Assembly: GCF_042186555.1 (NCBI RefSeq) | Contig: NC_133332.1 | Coordinates: forward strand, 234,640,015 to 234,704,014 | Reading direction: 5' to 3' | From: Aquarana catesbeiana | Taxonomy: Eukaryota > Chordata > Amphibia > Anura > Ranidae | Length of the DNA stretch: 64,000 bases | In this document: positions 20,241 to 32,520 of the stretch, in pieces | Position numbering within the stretch: position 1 is the first letter of the stretch | Layout: each line of letters begins with the position of its first letter | The notes under the pieces: generated by a model | Seen by the model: the letters and a program-made list of their open reading frames with translations, nothing else | Database searches by the model: none | What the model was told of the DNA's origin: nothing | Position numbers and translations under genes: made by a program

Positions 20241-21558
20241 TTAACCCTTTCGCTGCTAGGTCTGTACGACGTACGAACCTGACAGCGGGGGGAGGGTTTC
20301 GCACACAATCCAGTGGCTGCAGCCACCACAGGATTGTGTGTAAAACTGACAGGCAGACACCTGCCTGTCAGGTGAAAGCATCTGGGCAGCAATGCTCTCA
20401 CACACACACCGGTACCAGCGTGCCACCACACCCTGCCATGCTCTCCGGGCTCCGCTTGCCCACCTGCGGGCCCGGGACCAACATGGCGGGTGCTGGCAGT
20501 TGGAGGGGAAGGAGAACAGCGGACACACATCCTCATTCCTCCCTTCTTGTTGTTATCCGAAAAGCAATGTCTCTGACGGCATTTCTGGGTGAGCCTTTCC
20601 GTGCCCCCGTCTTTCCAGCTTAGCCGAAAAAGGATGTTTTTGCAATGCGATGTGCATTGCAAAACAGACAGTGGAGCCCAAAGGAGACATGCAGGATCTT
20701 TCAGACCCTGGCACCTAAAAAACATCACATAGGCGGCTTTTTGTCCCATATGTAATGAAAAAAATGTATTAAGTAAAAAAAATGTTATGCAAAAAAATAA
20801 AGTTACACCCAAGCACATAAACCCCCCCCCCAAATTATTTGAGGCCTCCCCACCCCACATGTGCACTGGTACGAATGTAAACGCATGCGCCTACGCATGA
20901 AAAACTTTAATTGCAATACACACAAAAATAGAACAGAACAATAATTCTAACACAAGACCCCCTCCGTAACGCTAAACTGATGACCTATAGGGGGGGTTTT
21001 GAAGCATCACCTATAGAAAATAAAAGGGCACTAAAGTTTGTCGTCATTTCACAGGCACACACAAATTTAAAGCTGTGTTTCTCCCCCTCCCCCACGGAAA
21101 ATTAAAAGTCAGCAGCTACACATACTGTAGCTACTGACTTTTAATATTAGGACACTTACCTGTCCTAGAACCCAGCGATGTCGACACCCCAGCCGGTACC
21201 CGCTGGCTCCCCCGAAAGTTGCCAAATGTTTCACCTGGGGGGGGGGACAGATAAGTGAAACTTCCACTTTTGGGTGGAACTATGCTTCAAGGTTTAACCT
21301 GTTGGGTATCTATTTACTCTGCAACCTCGTCTTTTATATTTTACCAAAAATATGGGTAGTTTATTGCGTTTGTTTGCCCTAAGATTCACTTTAGTGTGTC
21401 TTTTTAATTGGAACTACCAATATTTTATTCTCTAAGGTGTCTGCTTTCAGAAAATACAAAATGTTTGTGGGTTTTGTGTAATCTTCAGGCCCAAAATGAT
21501 TTTTTTTAAACATGTGTGCAAAAAACGCAATAATAGCTCTGCCAGCGAAAAGGTTTAA
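20241..21558. mobile_element. TTAA-flanked, piggyBac-like non-autonomous element, CCCTTT ends
   Basis: TTAA at 20241-20244 and 21555-21558 flank the ends CCCTTTCGCTGCTAGG and CTGCCAGCGAAAAGGT, which are inverted. CCC-starting ends after TTAA fit piggyBac-type elements. About 1.3 kb long, GC-rich in the first 450 bp. A 221-codon minus frame at 20201-20866 has no domain and is not a transposase. Confidence 0.75.
21070..21290. repeat. Interspersed repeat nested in the TTAA element
   Basis: Contains AAAAGTCAGCAGCTAC / GTAGCTACTGACTTTT, an inverted pair around 21104-21143, then ACACTTACCTGTCCTAG, the complement of a 5' splice-site consensus. It ends in a G-run and AACTTCCACTTTTGGGTGGA. Confidence 0.5.
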
Positions 21559-21774
21559 GAAGTAGTACAAGATCAAAAAAATGTGGACAGAGCTGGACCG
21601 TAGAATCGCTAAGCTGAACTTGAATGGCTCAAGTTTGTAATAGGTTTGCTTTAAATCTCCAATTTTTTACATAACCTATATAGTGTCGCTTGTCAAAGAG
21701 AAGTAATTCTAGCCAGTGGCATGAAGCAGAAATATGCTGAGACCTGAACTTTACAGCTACAGATTTCTGGATCA

Positions 21775-22090
21775 CAACAGTACACTTTTTTTTCATTTTG
21801 GATTTTTTTTCCACCATCTTTGTTCCATTGCGGAGATTTCCCTTCACTTCCTGTCCCATAGCCAAACAGGAAGTGAGAGGAAATCACTGCAAATTAGGGG
21901 AATTCCTTGGGGACCCCCAGGTCACCAGAACTAGTGTCCCCATTGGAAGATTTCCTCTCTATTGCTTTTCTGGGGACAACCCAAATTGTGGGATTTTCTT
22001 ATACTTTCGCTTTCAATAACAATGGTAAATGGGGCACAGACAGCAATAAAAACAGACAAGCATTCTAATCCATCTTTACTCTGTCCAAAA

Positions 22091-22131
<41 letters not shown>

Positions 22132-22150
22132 TTTGCCTTTAGTTATACTT
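21775..22150. repeat. CAGGAAGTGA palindromic repeat family member with long poly(A)
   Basis: Core hairpin CACTTCCTGTCCCATAGCC / ACAGGAAGTG at 21845-21875, then the text GGAGATTTCCC... and TTGGAAGATTTCCTCTCTAT. An uninterrupted A-run of about 39 sits at 22091-22129. Related copies at 31860, 46728, 53094, 59190, 62105 and 63408. The A-run suggests retroposition but the inverted core suggests a DNA element; class is unresolved. Confidence 0.6.
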
Positions 22151-22949
22151 TAAAGATGAATTATGGCAGTTTTGTGTCAGTATGGCCTATTTAAAACAGC
22201 CTATGCCTAGTTCAAGAAGGCCTTGCAATAGCTTTGCAAAGTTTTTGGACAGGTGTATTGGATTCAGGTAGTTCTCTTTACCTGTGACAGATTATAAAAT
22301 AATTAGTGCCAGTCTGTAGATAAGCTTACTGACAGTAATTAAGACCAATTGTGAGTTGGTATATAGTGAGACGTCAGTGCTTAGAGGGGGGCATTTTGCG
22401 TTGGAAATCCACCATGAATATGACAACGTCCCCTATAGGGCTTCATGGTTGATATGAACCTGGCAGGCACCAGCATCATAGCAATTGATGCCTCATCCCT
22501 GGCTCCATTCAGCTGCTGGCTGGGAGATACCCTGGCCTGCAGCTGAAAGTAAACAAAGGGGTGGGATGCAATGATGTCTTTACCAAAATATTTTGTCTAC
22601 TTTTTTTTTACAATGTCACCAGCATTCCTGTCTCTTTGTCTACTCTCAGCTGTCGGCCTGCAGCTGCATGAGGCTGGGAATGAGCCATCCTTTGCTTTGA
22701 TGCCACTAGCTAGCAAGGGACTGGACATGTACCGGGGACGGAGTTGTCTTTGGTATGGACCCTCCAAGCCCCAGTGCCGCCCCCCTTTCATAAGACTGAT
22801 TCATGTACCTATTCTATTCCTGACAGGTACATTAATCTGTCACCGACACCAAAATTTCCAAAGGAGCAGCAGAATTCTAAGGCGTACCTTCGACATTCTT
22901 TATGAATTCCACTGATTGCCTTTTAAATGTTTTTTCATATATACATCTC
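22151..22949. other. Unassigned; no supported gene
   Basis: A 114-codon frame at 22571-22915 (+) has no recognisable domain. The text around 22440-22560 (CAGGCACCAGCATCATAGC) looks like ordinary unique sequence. Confidence 0.4.
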
Positions 22950-23210
22950 AGACTGGGTTTACACTATCTTCGCATGAGGCTCAAAGCAGGGGTCCGATGC
23001 GTCCCCCTTCACTGATTCAGGTCTAATTTCAGCCCAAATTTTTGGCTGAATTCAGACCTGAAAACGGACCAAAAGATGCACAGGGCTCCTGTGCAAATTT
23101 ACGCCGGAGCCGCAGCGGAGATATGCGAACTGGTTCCATAGAAAGCCGGTCAAAATCTGCTATTGCGAATTGGATGCGGAGAACCCAGCAATGGTGTGAA
23201 CTCAGCCTAA
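22950..23210. mobile_element. MITE, about 261 bp
   Basis: Left end AGACTGGGTTTACACTAT and right end ATGGTGTGAACTCAGCCTAA are inverted. An internal hairpin pairs TTCAGGTCTAATTTCAGCC with GGCTGAATTCAGACCTGAA at about 23020-23062. No coding capacity. Confidence 0.65.
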
Positions 23211-26200
23211 AGAGATCTTTTTAAAGTGAATAATGCTATTATGTATTACTGTTTAAAGACCCATATAATGCACAAATGTATACATGTGCATGGGGTCAGC
23301 CATATCTACCCCTCACATATACAGGGTCTGCTTCCTGTAGTAGTGCTACACAATGGCTGTGCCTTGATGATCCTCCATCTTACTGCAAACATGCCAGACA
23401 AGGTCTGTCTGACAGAAAATAAAAGACTGCTTCAGGCATTTAATGACCATGCTACTGGTACAAATTGGATCTTTGCTCAGGTTTTAGATCACAGAAGAGA
23501 GCTCAGGGGCTGTGGGTTGCTCACAGCAAAATACTTTTTTTTTCTTTTTTACTAGAAATATACATTTTCTTGTATGTGCCATACCGATTCATCTGAAGTA
23601 TGAATAGTAATAGGCCCACTTTAAATAAGAAAAAATAAAGGAAAAACATGCAACAGGTAAAAAAAAAAAAAAAAAAAGTTGAAAATAGTAACCTTGGGCT
23701 TTTACTGTGTTTGGACGGTGTCATGTTGTCTCATTGGGCTATTGGTACAGAAATGGCTTCCTGGCGATGTATTACGGATATAAAAAGCGTGAGATGTGGA
23801 AATGAGAGGTGGCCCTACGGACATGTATCCAGCCCGATGAGGAATAAAAAGACTCAGGAAGAAAAACCGGTTCTTCAGCACAAGGTACACAAGAGAGAGG
23901 AAGGACGACAAGGCAGGGGGGTGCGTTGGGGGGACTAAGCTGCGTGAAGTTCTCATTAGCAATACCAAGGACAGCAAAGAGAACTTCGGCCCCGTCTGCA
24001 GAAGATTAAATGCTTAGGAATAATGACCATATCTGTAGATATAATTCCAGGTGTGACATTTCAGGCCTGTGTTGGCCAATGGATCATGGCTACTTATAGG
24101 TGGAGCAGAAGCCTGCAATGACCAGGGAAAGGGGATTTGTAGCTTTGAGAATTTTCTCCCACACCCCTCATTAAAAAATATATTTAATTTTTTGGCTAGA
24201 GCAAGACTAAAGATCTAAAATGTGACCCCTTTATAAGCAACACTACAATTAAAAATACACAAGAGAAAATATAGTAATAAGCTCAAATAATGCTCAGATC
24301 ACAGTGCTAAAATCCCATCATGGCTCAGTTACTGTATTACATTTTTTTACTATTCCTTTTATTTAAATGTATTCTGCCAGTTGTAATAAGCTTCTAGTAA
24401 GTTTATACACATTATTTGTGAATGCAGCGCAATTCTTGCCTGTATACCAGTAGCTGGCCTATACTGATGTATATATGGAGACTACCTGCTCCTGCAAATG
24501 CTAGTTCCCTGGCTGCAAGGTAAAAAGAAAGTGTTTTGTATAGCAACCAATCGGGTATCAGCCTTCTTTACCTGAACCAGAAAAAACGGAGTCGGTATGT
24601 GACAACACAGGCAACACAAGCACTATGGAGCAATTTTCATCATGAAACAGTTAATAGTGCAGGCACAGTAGTAATAACATTACTCCCTGTTACCTGTGAG
24701 TGTCACAGCAAGGCCAGGGGACACCTTGACAGTAAGCAAACAAGGAGCTCGCTACGGTGAACGCCCTGCAAGCAGAGTAAAAATGTGCCAAGTAGTTTCA
24801 AATGGTAAAAACTTGCTGGTTGCTTAATATATCCCTTGAAGCCCCACATCGCATGGTAATGGTACTCCAGGTTCTGCTTTCTGTAGCCCAATAAATACTT
24901 ATAGTATTACTAGAACTCAAAATTACAGTTCCCAATCTCCATCTCCACAGTCTCTCTGAAACTGTACATAGAAGTCTGCAATTTACAGCTTCTAGATCTT
25001 CCACACTAAGTTCCCTACAGAACACATAATTATACTATGGCTTTTGTGTTGTAATTTTACTACAACTGTAAATGATTCATCTAGATCAGGCACGTCAAAT
25101 GGTGTATTCTGGGTAGCATGCAACTACTTTGTGTCCTTTGGTGGTTTATAGTGTTGATCCAGCCAAATGCTTTTACAATTATGCATGAATTGGGGTCCAT
25201 TAAAAAAAAAAAAAATTTAGGTGAGGTTTTCACTTTAATCTGGGGAGATTACCCTCATTTTATGTCAGTGACATCCACTAAAGACTTTGGGGAAGCAATG
25301 GTCACATGGACAGCAATAAAAACATTCAAAAATTAAAAAGGGGGAAGCAGGAACTTGCGCCTCCCCCCCAAAAAACCCCCATAATTTTGATACTAATTGT
25401 ATTTATACATAAAAACTTACTGGAGACACAAGTCGAAAGCCTAAGGGCTCTTAGACAGACCGTAGTCTCTACTGGCCCTCTACAAAACGATCTGCAGGGT
25501 ATCGTTTTTCAAAGACAGTGGAACAGCAAATGCCAGGCATTCAAGAGGTGAAACTACTACCTCCTGAATGGTTGTTTGGGGGGATTTTGAATAGGAATAC
25601 AATACCGCAACCATAAGTGGTTGGCTCTTGGTTGCGGCATAGCCACATGCACTTAGAAGGTGAAAATGTTACGAACTTCGGTAGGCGGTACCTCCGCGAA
25701 GTGCAACAGCTGGTATAATTTTCACCACGCTGCAACAGTGATGATGTGTACTTATATAGCCGCTGCCCAGTTTAACATGCTGCTGGGAGTGTTTTATGTC
25801 CATGGCAGATCGCTGGGGGAGTTTTCTGTGACTTTGTGGCAGGGTAGATGCCTTGACTAGTATTTGAACAGCTATCTGTTGGTTACTGTACTTTTGTTTA
25901 ATTTTTGTCCTGGCCTAGTCTCTCTATTGTACTGAATGTTCTGGAACGCACGGCCTTTCTTTTGTAAATTTTGCAAATGTTTCAATAAAGCTTTTTTCCT
26001 GACAAAAAATATAAATATAAACTTGCTGCTGGGCAATCAGATGGAGGTAAAATAGCGTCTCAATTGCCCCTTGCCTAACTAAACCTTGTAGACATGGGCT
26101 TCAGATTTTATAAAACAATGTGCACAGAAATCTTTCTTGAGATTTTTTTGATTTTTAAAGCTTTCTTCATGTGCATTAAAGGGCCAGCAGTGGTCACATC

Positions 26201-26659
26201 TTATTTTTTTGGCCAGTTTCGATTTATGTGTAAGGTCATTGTAGGGAGCATCCTGCTTTCCAAAACTTCACTAGAACATAATCATCATACCACACTGGTC
26301 CGGATTTATCAAACTGCAATGGCAGTTAAGGAGTGCTGAAACAACAATAACTGAGTGGCCACGTTAACGCACTTAGGGGCTATTATACATGACGGCTTTT
26401 CCACTGCATGCCAGGGTGGACGTTTTACATAGTAACAGTGTGTACCGGGTGCTGAAATGCAGTTTGTTCTAGCACTCAGCAATTTATTACAGGTACTATA
26501 GGCAGAGTTCCTGTATAGGCCCAGCTGTGACCTCATCATTAGGAGTGGCAAAAAAAATGGAGCCTACAAGGAGGTAAGTCCCCCTTTTTTACACCCACTG
26601 ACTCCAATTCAAGGGGGTGGGGAGGAGAAAGGGGGTTTAATTAGCCCACTATGCTCCAA
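23211..26659. other. Mostly unique sequence; no supported gene
   Basis: A-runs at 23659-23677 and 25201-25215. The minus-strand text 24798-25025 looks briefly exon-like (CTGTAG then GGAACTTAGTGTGG) but has no convincing donor or relative. 25520-25760 contains imperfect inverted pieces (CAAGAGGTGAAACTACTACC; GGCGGTACCTCCGCGAAG). A GAGGTAAGTC donor-like site lies at 26571-26580. None of these rises to a gene call. Confidence 0.4.
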
Positions 26660-26984
26660 CGATGAGGCATTTATTGCGCCTATTGACTGTCAATGCAAGG
26701 GCACTTGTTACTCCCACGAACCACTGAAACTGGGGCATTTATAACTCCTAATAACCATTAGTGTATAGTCATGTATTACTGAAATAGTGCTGGGACATTT
26801 ATGACTCCACTGACATACTGTAGGAGAATTTATTACTCCAACTGACTACTGACACAGATGCACTACTCCCAATGACCATTGATGCAGGGGGCATTTACTA
26901 CTCGGACTGACTACAGTCACAGGGGCACTTATTATTGCCATTGACTACAGAAGCAGAGGCATGTTTTTTTCCCACTGACCACAG

Positions 26985-27138
26985 ATGCAGGGACATTTAT
27001 TAATCCCACTGGCACAGGGACATTTATTACTCCCACTGGCACAGGGACATTTATTAATCCCACTGGCACAGGGGCATTTATTAATCCCACTGGCACAGGG
27101 GCATTTATTAATCCCACTGGCACAGGGGCATTTATTAT
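26985..27138. repeat. 27-bp tandem array, about 6 copies
   Basis: GGCACAGGG recurs at 27011, 27038, 27065, 27092 and 27119, exactly 27 bp apart; each unit continues with ACATTTATTAATCCCACT or GCATTTATTAATCCCACT. As 27 is a multiple of three, frames stay open on both strands and give nine-residue peptide repeats (INAPVPVGL on the minus strand). This is an arithmetic by-product of the period rather than evidence of a gene. Confidence 0.95.
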
Positions 27139-27177
27139 CCCCATTGACCACCCACATAACAGCTTTTCTTACTTCCA

Positions 27178-27469
27178 GGCTTGGTACACACTGCTGTGAA
27201 GGCAAAGTCATACGACTTTGCCCAGCAACTTCCTTCTGACTTGGATGCTATTAAGGAGCACATACAGAGGCTGAAATCGCACCCAGGTTGGACCAAAGTA
27301 GCGCAGGAACTTTTTCTGAAGCCAGAACGACTTGTGTAGCATCAGTTAAGCTCTCATAGGGAAAAAATTACATTTGACATGTTATGGCTTGGTTAAAACT
27401 GCTGCGACATGGGATTCGACTTGTGAGACCCCAAGTCGGATCCCATGTCGTAGCAGTGTGAACCAAGCC
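27178..27469. mobile_element. MITE inserted in the minisatellite
   Basis: Left end GGCTTGGTACACACTGCTG and right end TAGCAGTGTGAACCAAGCC are inverted. Internal ACGACTTTGCC and CGACATGGGATTCGACTTG / CAAGTCGGATCCCATGTCG form a hairpin near 27404-27450. Related in text to the element at 51247. Confidence 0.8.
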
Positions 27470-27700
27470 CCACTGAACACAGACACAGGGGCATTTATTA
27501 CTCCAATGACCACGAACATAGGGGCATTTATTACTTTCACTGACCACTGCCAAAGGGGAATAAATTACTCCTACTCCTCACCGGCACAGGTACATTTTTA
27601 CCTCCACTGACCACTGATGCAGGGGCGTTTATTACTCCCACTGACCCACCAATGCATGGGCATATTTACTCCCACAAACCTTCCACGATGGGGACATTTT

Positions 27701-29496
27701 TAAATCCTGACCACAGTCGGGCCCCCAAACAGTGTGATGGAGAGTGAACTGGCCTTTTGCCTAAAATGTATAGGGACCCCTGTTCTGCAGATTTAAAAAA
27801 ACAAATCACTGCAACCTCAGTTCTGTGTTATTTTGGATTATGACTTGTTCTAGAACCCCTATTTGGAACAGAGAAGGATCTGTATCCCAGTCAACCTGTA
27901 TTTCGCTCTGACATAACGCAAGTATAGATCTGGAAAATCCCAGCATATAATCTGTCAACGGGCAAACATTATGAATAAGGTTGTTTACTTGGATTTGACG
28001 TGAGGTCCCCAGGAAATAGGTTTATTATCTCTGACTCTCTGGCTCCATTTCACGCTGGGGGATAATACACAGCAGACTACAAATTAATCTGCCGGGACAA
28101 CAAAACTCTGCTCGGGAGTTGCCCTTTCTCTCTGATGGGAATGAGTTAACAGGGGGGAAGGGGTAGAGGAAAGTCCCTGCAATGTGCTACTGTATTTTTG
28201 GCAGCCAACAAACAAACAAAAGAGACTTGGAAGCTGATAGAGGTTCCCAGGGAATAGGTGTTAAGTGCTCCCTGTCTCTTTTCCCCCTGACAGTCTCTGG
28301 GGTGTGAGAAATACAACTTCATTACACTTCATTAGGAAGTGTCTGTCCTTCGGAATAGTCTCAGACTGGCCAGTTCCACAAGCAATAAAACAGATCTTTC
28401 ATATGCAAACAAATGACAGTTTAAAGGAAGACTGTCATGAGAGATATGTGACCCCTATCACTGCTGACCTCTGACAATGCTAAATGCCTGGCTGTAACAT
28501 TGGTGCCTTTTGCTGACCTGAGCAGGTACACAGATAAGAACATGCTTGCTCCAGGTGTGGCTAAGAAATTCTGAAGCCCAAGACAGCCAGGCATCTAGCA
28601 TTTTCATAAACGGGTCAGCAATGCCAACCCACATGTTTCCAAAAAGGACAAGTTGTGCTCAAATGTCTTTGGTAAAAACTTTTATTTATTTGCATGGAAG
28701 AGTTATTGGTAAGAGTTTTGGAATAAGGGAATTGGCTATCTGTATTTCTTTAGGTATTTTGCAACAAGTCTCTATGACCCAACCACTTTCAGGCTAGACT
28801 CTAGGCTGGTTGTGCTATAACATAGTAAGCTTGGCTATGGTGGAGTGGAAGGTGCTGGTATACCTCTGGAAAACAAAAGTGACTGCATACGGTTTATAAA
28901 TCTGTCTGTATGATATTTTCTACTTCATATAGTTTGGCAATTGTCATCTGCTGGTACCATGAATACAAAACGGTTAACAGACTTGGCCGAAAACATACAT
29001 GTTCATTTTGAGTCTATGGCTAGATTGACAGCGTCCTATTTCTGTATTATCAAAATAATATCACCAATATTGAAATTATAATTGACTGTAAAAAGAAACC
29101 AAGTTTGGATTTAACATACTGTATGAAGCACTACGTTTCAGGTGCAAGAAACTTTTGTGACACCCAAAGCATGTCTGAATGTCAGGGACTGTCCCTTGAA
29201 ATGTTTGGTTGCAAAATGCTGTTTGGTCCCTCTCTGATATTTAATAGTAGACCAATTGGACAAAAAGAATTTTAGCAAAATAAAAAAAAAAATCACATTA
29301 ATATGTGCCCTTTTTATTCACATAAATTGTACAATTCAATAACTGGACACTTTCATATAAATTATCATTGGCTGATTTTGAGATGCAGCCAACTTTCGGT
29401 GACCACCTACCATTATTTCTCAAGCTGATGCTGTCTGTGTTTGAAAGCTGCTTGTAAGTCAACCACGATCCTATAAATATTACTTATCATAGCAGC
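27701..29496. other. Unique sequence; possible conserved noncoding stretch at 27960-28450
   Basis: No gene supported. The part at about 27960-28450 is free of recognisable repeats, has balanced composition and many developmental-type motifs (for example ACAAATTAATCTGCC). Conservation cannot be judged from one sequence. Confidence 0.35.
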
Positions 29497-29715
29497 TCAC
29501 CCCGAAGAACTATCCTCAAGTCCCCTATTATGGCATCCCAGTCCTACTAAACTAACCCCAATTTCCCTAACATAGCAGCCCAGCCCTACTGCACTATCAC
29601 CAACTCCCCTATTACAGTATCCCAGTCCTACTGAACTATCCCCAATTTCCCTATCATAGTAGCCCAGTCCTATTGAACCATCCTTACCTCCCCGTGCATA
29701 GTAGCCCAGCACCAA
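29497..29715. repeat. 42-bp tandem repeat, about 5 copies
   Basis: Units of the type AGCCCAGTCCTACTGAACTA followed by TCCCCAATTTCCCTATCAT repeat with a 42-bp period. The minus frame stays open (GLGYYDREIGDSSV repeated every 14 residues) because 42 is divisible by three. Not a gene call. Confidence 0.85.
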
Positions 29716-31446
29716 ACACTACCGTAAACATCCCCTTGTAAACAATTATATTTCCCCTCTCTTTCTTACAGGTGTGAAAGTACCATGCAGAATCCTATAG
29801 TTTAATCAGTAAAAGAAGCTTATAAGATGCTCTCAACGTAAGTTCCTGTATTGACCACTTTTCTTCTCTGTAATATTACTGCGAATACTTCATTAGTGAA
29901 AATTAGCAAGTTGGTGACAAACCGTGTCATGTTGTAGCAGTTGGGCATTATGGCGGCCCAGTATCCTTTGACCCATATGGCTAGCATACTGTAGCCAAAT
30001 TGTTGGTGAGAATAGACAGGTGTAGTAGAAGAAGTATCCGGCAGAAGTGTGTAATTGGCATCAGTGTACTAATCTGTAGTGGACAAGCTGGGGAGAGGAG
30101 ATAGGTCAGTGGGAAAAGCCAAATGCTCTGGAAACAATAGCAGACATTTGCCTGTTGGAGACTTGTGAAATGTCTTTGAAACATCATTAATAAACATTCA
30201 CTAGGACGCCATTACTATTTTGAGAGCCATTTGCTGGTTTAGCACAGACATGCCAAACGTCAGCATTTGATGGCAAAATGTCACCCTTTGGTCTATAGAT
30301 TTCTTTGTCTAAATAAATGTTACCATATTGGCCATTTGTAGTAAGTTTCTCCAGCTGTAAAAAGAAACCAAGCATGGAATCAGCATATGGAGCTTCAAAT
30401 TTCAGGCTCGAGATTCTTATGCAGCAGCCAAAACATAGCTCTGGTCTGGGTGAATTTGGATTCAGCGGGGACTATGTATAGAAACAAGGGTCCGCATTTG
30501 CGGTTTGGATGCAAAAACTTGCTTGGTCTTCACAGAGATGTAATAACATTTGATACGACAATTAATAACTAACCCTGGCCAGAAAATGGTAAAAAGAAGA
30601 CTGGGAAAAGAGGGGCTCTGCCCCACCAAGAAAAGGGTAAAACAAAATTTATATATATACTAGCCAGTACAAAGATTTACAAACTCCAGCCAGACAGCAG
30701 AGACAGGTTGGTAACATTAGATTTGCCTACTGTGGATAAGCAAGATAACTTTGTCTCCTGCCTGTTGATTTGACAGTATGGAGCAGCAGAATATTTGTAT
30801 GTCATCTCCTTGTCAATACAGGTCTATGTGGCATACCTGGGTGGTTACTACCACAGCTGCTGTATAGGAGATTACAAAAGACTGATGAGAAACTGAGGAG
30901 TCAAATTCATGTACTTTATACTAAGCTGTATTTCAAAATACATTTCATGATGGTTTTTTTTTTTTATATAAAAATTTCAAAAATTTGCTTGTAGATTAGC
31001 TTAAAAAACATGATTGGAAAAAATACACTTGAATGTTTGGAATCACAGCACTGTTATACGTATACCCACAAATAGAGGGTAATAATAATAAATGCACCAG
31101 TGTCAAGGGGTACCTGAGGTCAGGTGACCTACAAAAGAGCGGACTCTGTATACAATGTCTTCCATAAAGGGATAAACCTTTACTAAAGATGGGAAACACA
31201 ACTGTGGATCACTGCATAATCATGAACAGGTAAACATAAATGAAACAATATAGACACAAGAATTTGTTTTTGCATATAGATCACCGATTATTATATAAAT
31301 TATCGTCTGGTAGAACTCCTTATGCTGGCCAGAAACAGGAGAAATTTTGTGACTGTCGAAATCCTAATGGTGCTTTACAATGCAAATGATCATGATCAAC
31401 TTGGCTAGTTCTCCTGATAGTTTATTGTGAGCCAGACTTGCAAGTT
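29716..31446. other. Unique sequence, no supported gene
   Basis: Nothing beyond short homopolymers (T-run near 30953-30964) and TA-rich pieces near 30648. The text CTGTAAAAAGAAACCAAG occurs at both 29088 and 30354, so a low-copy repeat may be present. Confidence 0.4.
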
Positions 31447-31715
31447 TAAGCCTCCATGTACACAGGACTTCCGGAAATGTCTTTCTGGACGTTGGACTGC
31501 TGGCAGAAAAACGCTGCTGTAAAAACGCGCATTTATCAGTGTTTTTTTAATAGCCTTCATGAGCATTTTTGGGCATTTTTGTCAATTTACACCAAGAACA
31601 CTTTCAGCTCTGCAATGTCAAAAACGCTGATAAACGCACGTTTTTCAGCATTAGGTGTTTTTTGTCGTCAGAAGAACTGCTCTTCTGTGTTCTCACAACA
31701 GTCCATAAACTCCTT
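31447..31715. mobile_element. MITE, one end visible
   Basis: Left end TAAGCCTCCATGTACACAGG is a typical terminal sequence of the GTACACA group; the interior has AAAACGCTG / CAGCGTTTTT-like motifs. The right end is not clear (TGTGTTCTCACAACAG near 31700 may be its decayed remnant). Confidence 0.5.
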
Positions 31716-31859
31716 TGCTGATAAATGTAAAAAAAAACATTATTTTTTTTGTTCTTTTACATGGGAAGTAAAAAATACTCCAAGTGGGCTAAAAACCAAT
31801 GGAAGTTCTAACCCTTCACTGCACCATTTACCACAAAAAACAAAAACAAAAAACATATG

Positions 31860-32165
31860 TTGGCTAAAGTTTTACTTTAATTATATTTAAAACCAAAGCT
31901 TTTTTATTATTATGATTTGGATATAGTAGGGAAGAGTTAAAAACCTCTGTCTTTTTTTTCCCATCTTTGTCCCATTGGGGAAATTTTGCTTTTATTTCCT
32001 GTCCTGTAGAAACAACATGAAATGAAAAGCAAATTCCTCCAAAGTGATGGCAATCCCCTCTGAGACAGTTGTCACCAGACCAAATGTCAAAATTAGAAGA
32101 TTTCCCCTCTATTCCGGTTGACACAAAATATTTTGGGCTTTCCGTCACTTTCAAATATCAAACAT
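31860..32165. repeat. CAGGAAGTGA palindromic family, reverse-orientation diverged copy
   Basis: Matches the copy at 21775 by motif order: CCCATCTTTGTCCCATTGGG, ATTTCCTGTCCTGTAG, CAAATTCCTCC, CACCAGACCAAATGTC and GAAGATTTCCCCTCTATTCC. The central hairpin has decayed. Confidence 0.5.
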
Positions 32166-32520
32166 GTCATACTTACCTGCTCTGTGCAATGGTTATACAC
32201 AGAGCAGCCCCAATCCCCCCTCTTCGACGCTCTTGGCCTCCTTTCCCCATAGCAAGCAGCTTGCACTCATGCATGCCAGCTCCCAATCTGGTTCTGTGTG
32301 TCCATTGACCCACAGAGTACGGCTCAGACTGTGACGGACAGCTGTGTCTGAGCGGGGGGTGAAGAGAGCCAATGAGGAGGGAGAGAGCCAGGATAACCAC
32401 TGCTCTCATGCACGCTGGATCAAGATCAGGCTCAGGTAAGTACAAAGGGGGGCTTCACGCAGGAGTTTTTTTTTACCTTCATGCATTCTAAACCTTCAGC
32501 CTGTAGAACTGCTTTAAAAG
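32166..32520. repeat. Imperfect palindromic repeat with splice-donor motifs at both ends
   Basis: Starts with ATACTTACCTG at 32169-32179, which is the complement of CAGGTAAGTAT, and ends with CAGGTAAGTAC at 32433-32443. Between are CTCTGTGCAATGG / CACAGAGCAGC, CTCTTGGCCTCC and CTGTGTGTCCATTGACCCAC. Either orientation in an intron would present a strong 5' splice site. No coding capacity; the frames here are palindrome by-products. Confidence 0.6.

Larger units (their letters stand above)
26660..27700. repeat. Minisatellite field based on a GGGGCATTTATTACTCCCACTGACC-type unit
   Basis: Degenerate units containing GGCATTTATTACTCC and CCACTGACCAC recur throughout at spacings of roughly 27-50 bp. 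The most regular block is the 27-bp array at 26985-27138. A MITE is inserted at 27178-27469, after which the units continue to about 27700. Confidence 0.8.

Noticed and set aside
20201..20866. 221-codon open frame on the minus strand
   Set aside because: It lies mostly in the GC-rich part of a TTAA-flanked non-autonomous element. No transposase motif; residue composition looks random.
24798..25025. Exon-like stretch on the minus strand (ELSVEDLEAVNCRLL)
   Set aside because: The acceptor is weak, no donor fits the frame and the later residues look random.
25980..26010. AATAAA followed by A-rich text as a gene 3' end
   Set aside because: No upstream coding region is supported; such motifs are frequent by chance in AT-rich DNA.
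26932..27239. Peptide-repeat frames on both strands (INAPVPVGL-type)
   Set aside because: They result from a 27-bp tandem array; open frames on both strands argue against coding.
32169..32179. A U1 snRNA gene or pseudogene (ATACTTACCTG start)
   Set aside because: Similarity to U1 ends after 11 bases; the rest is a palindromic repeat.
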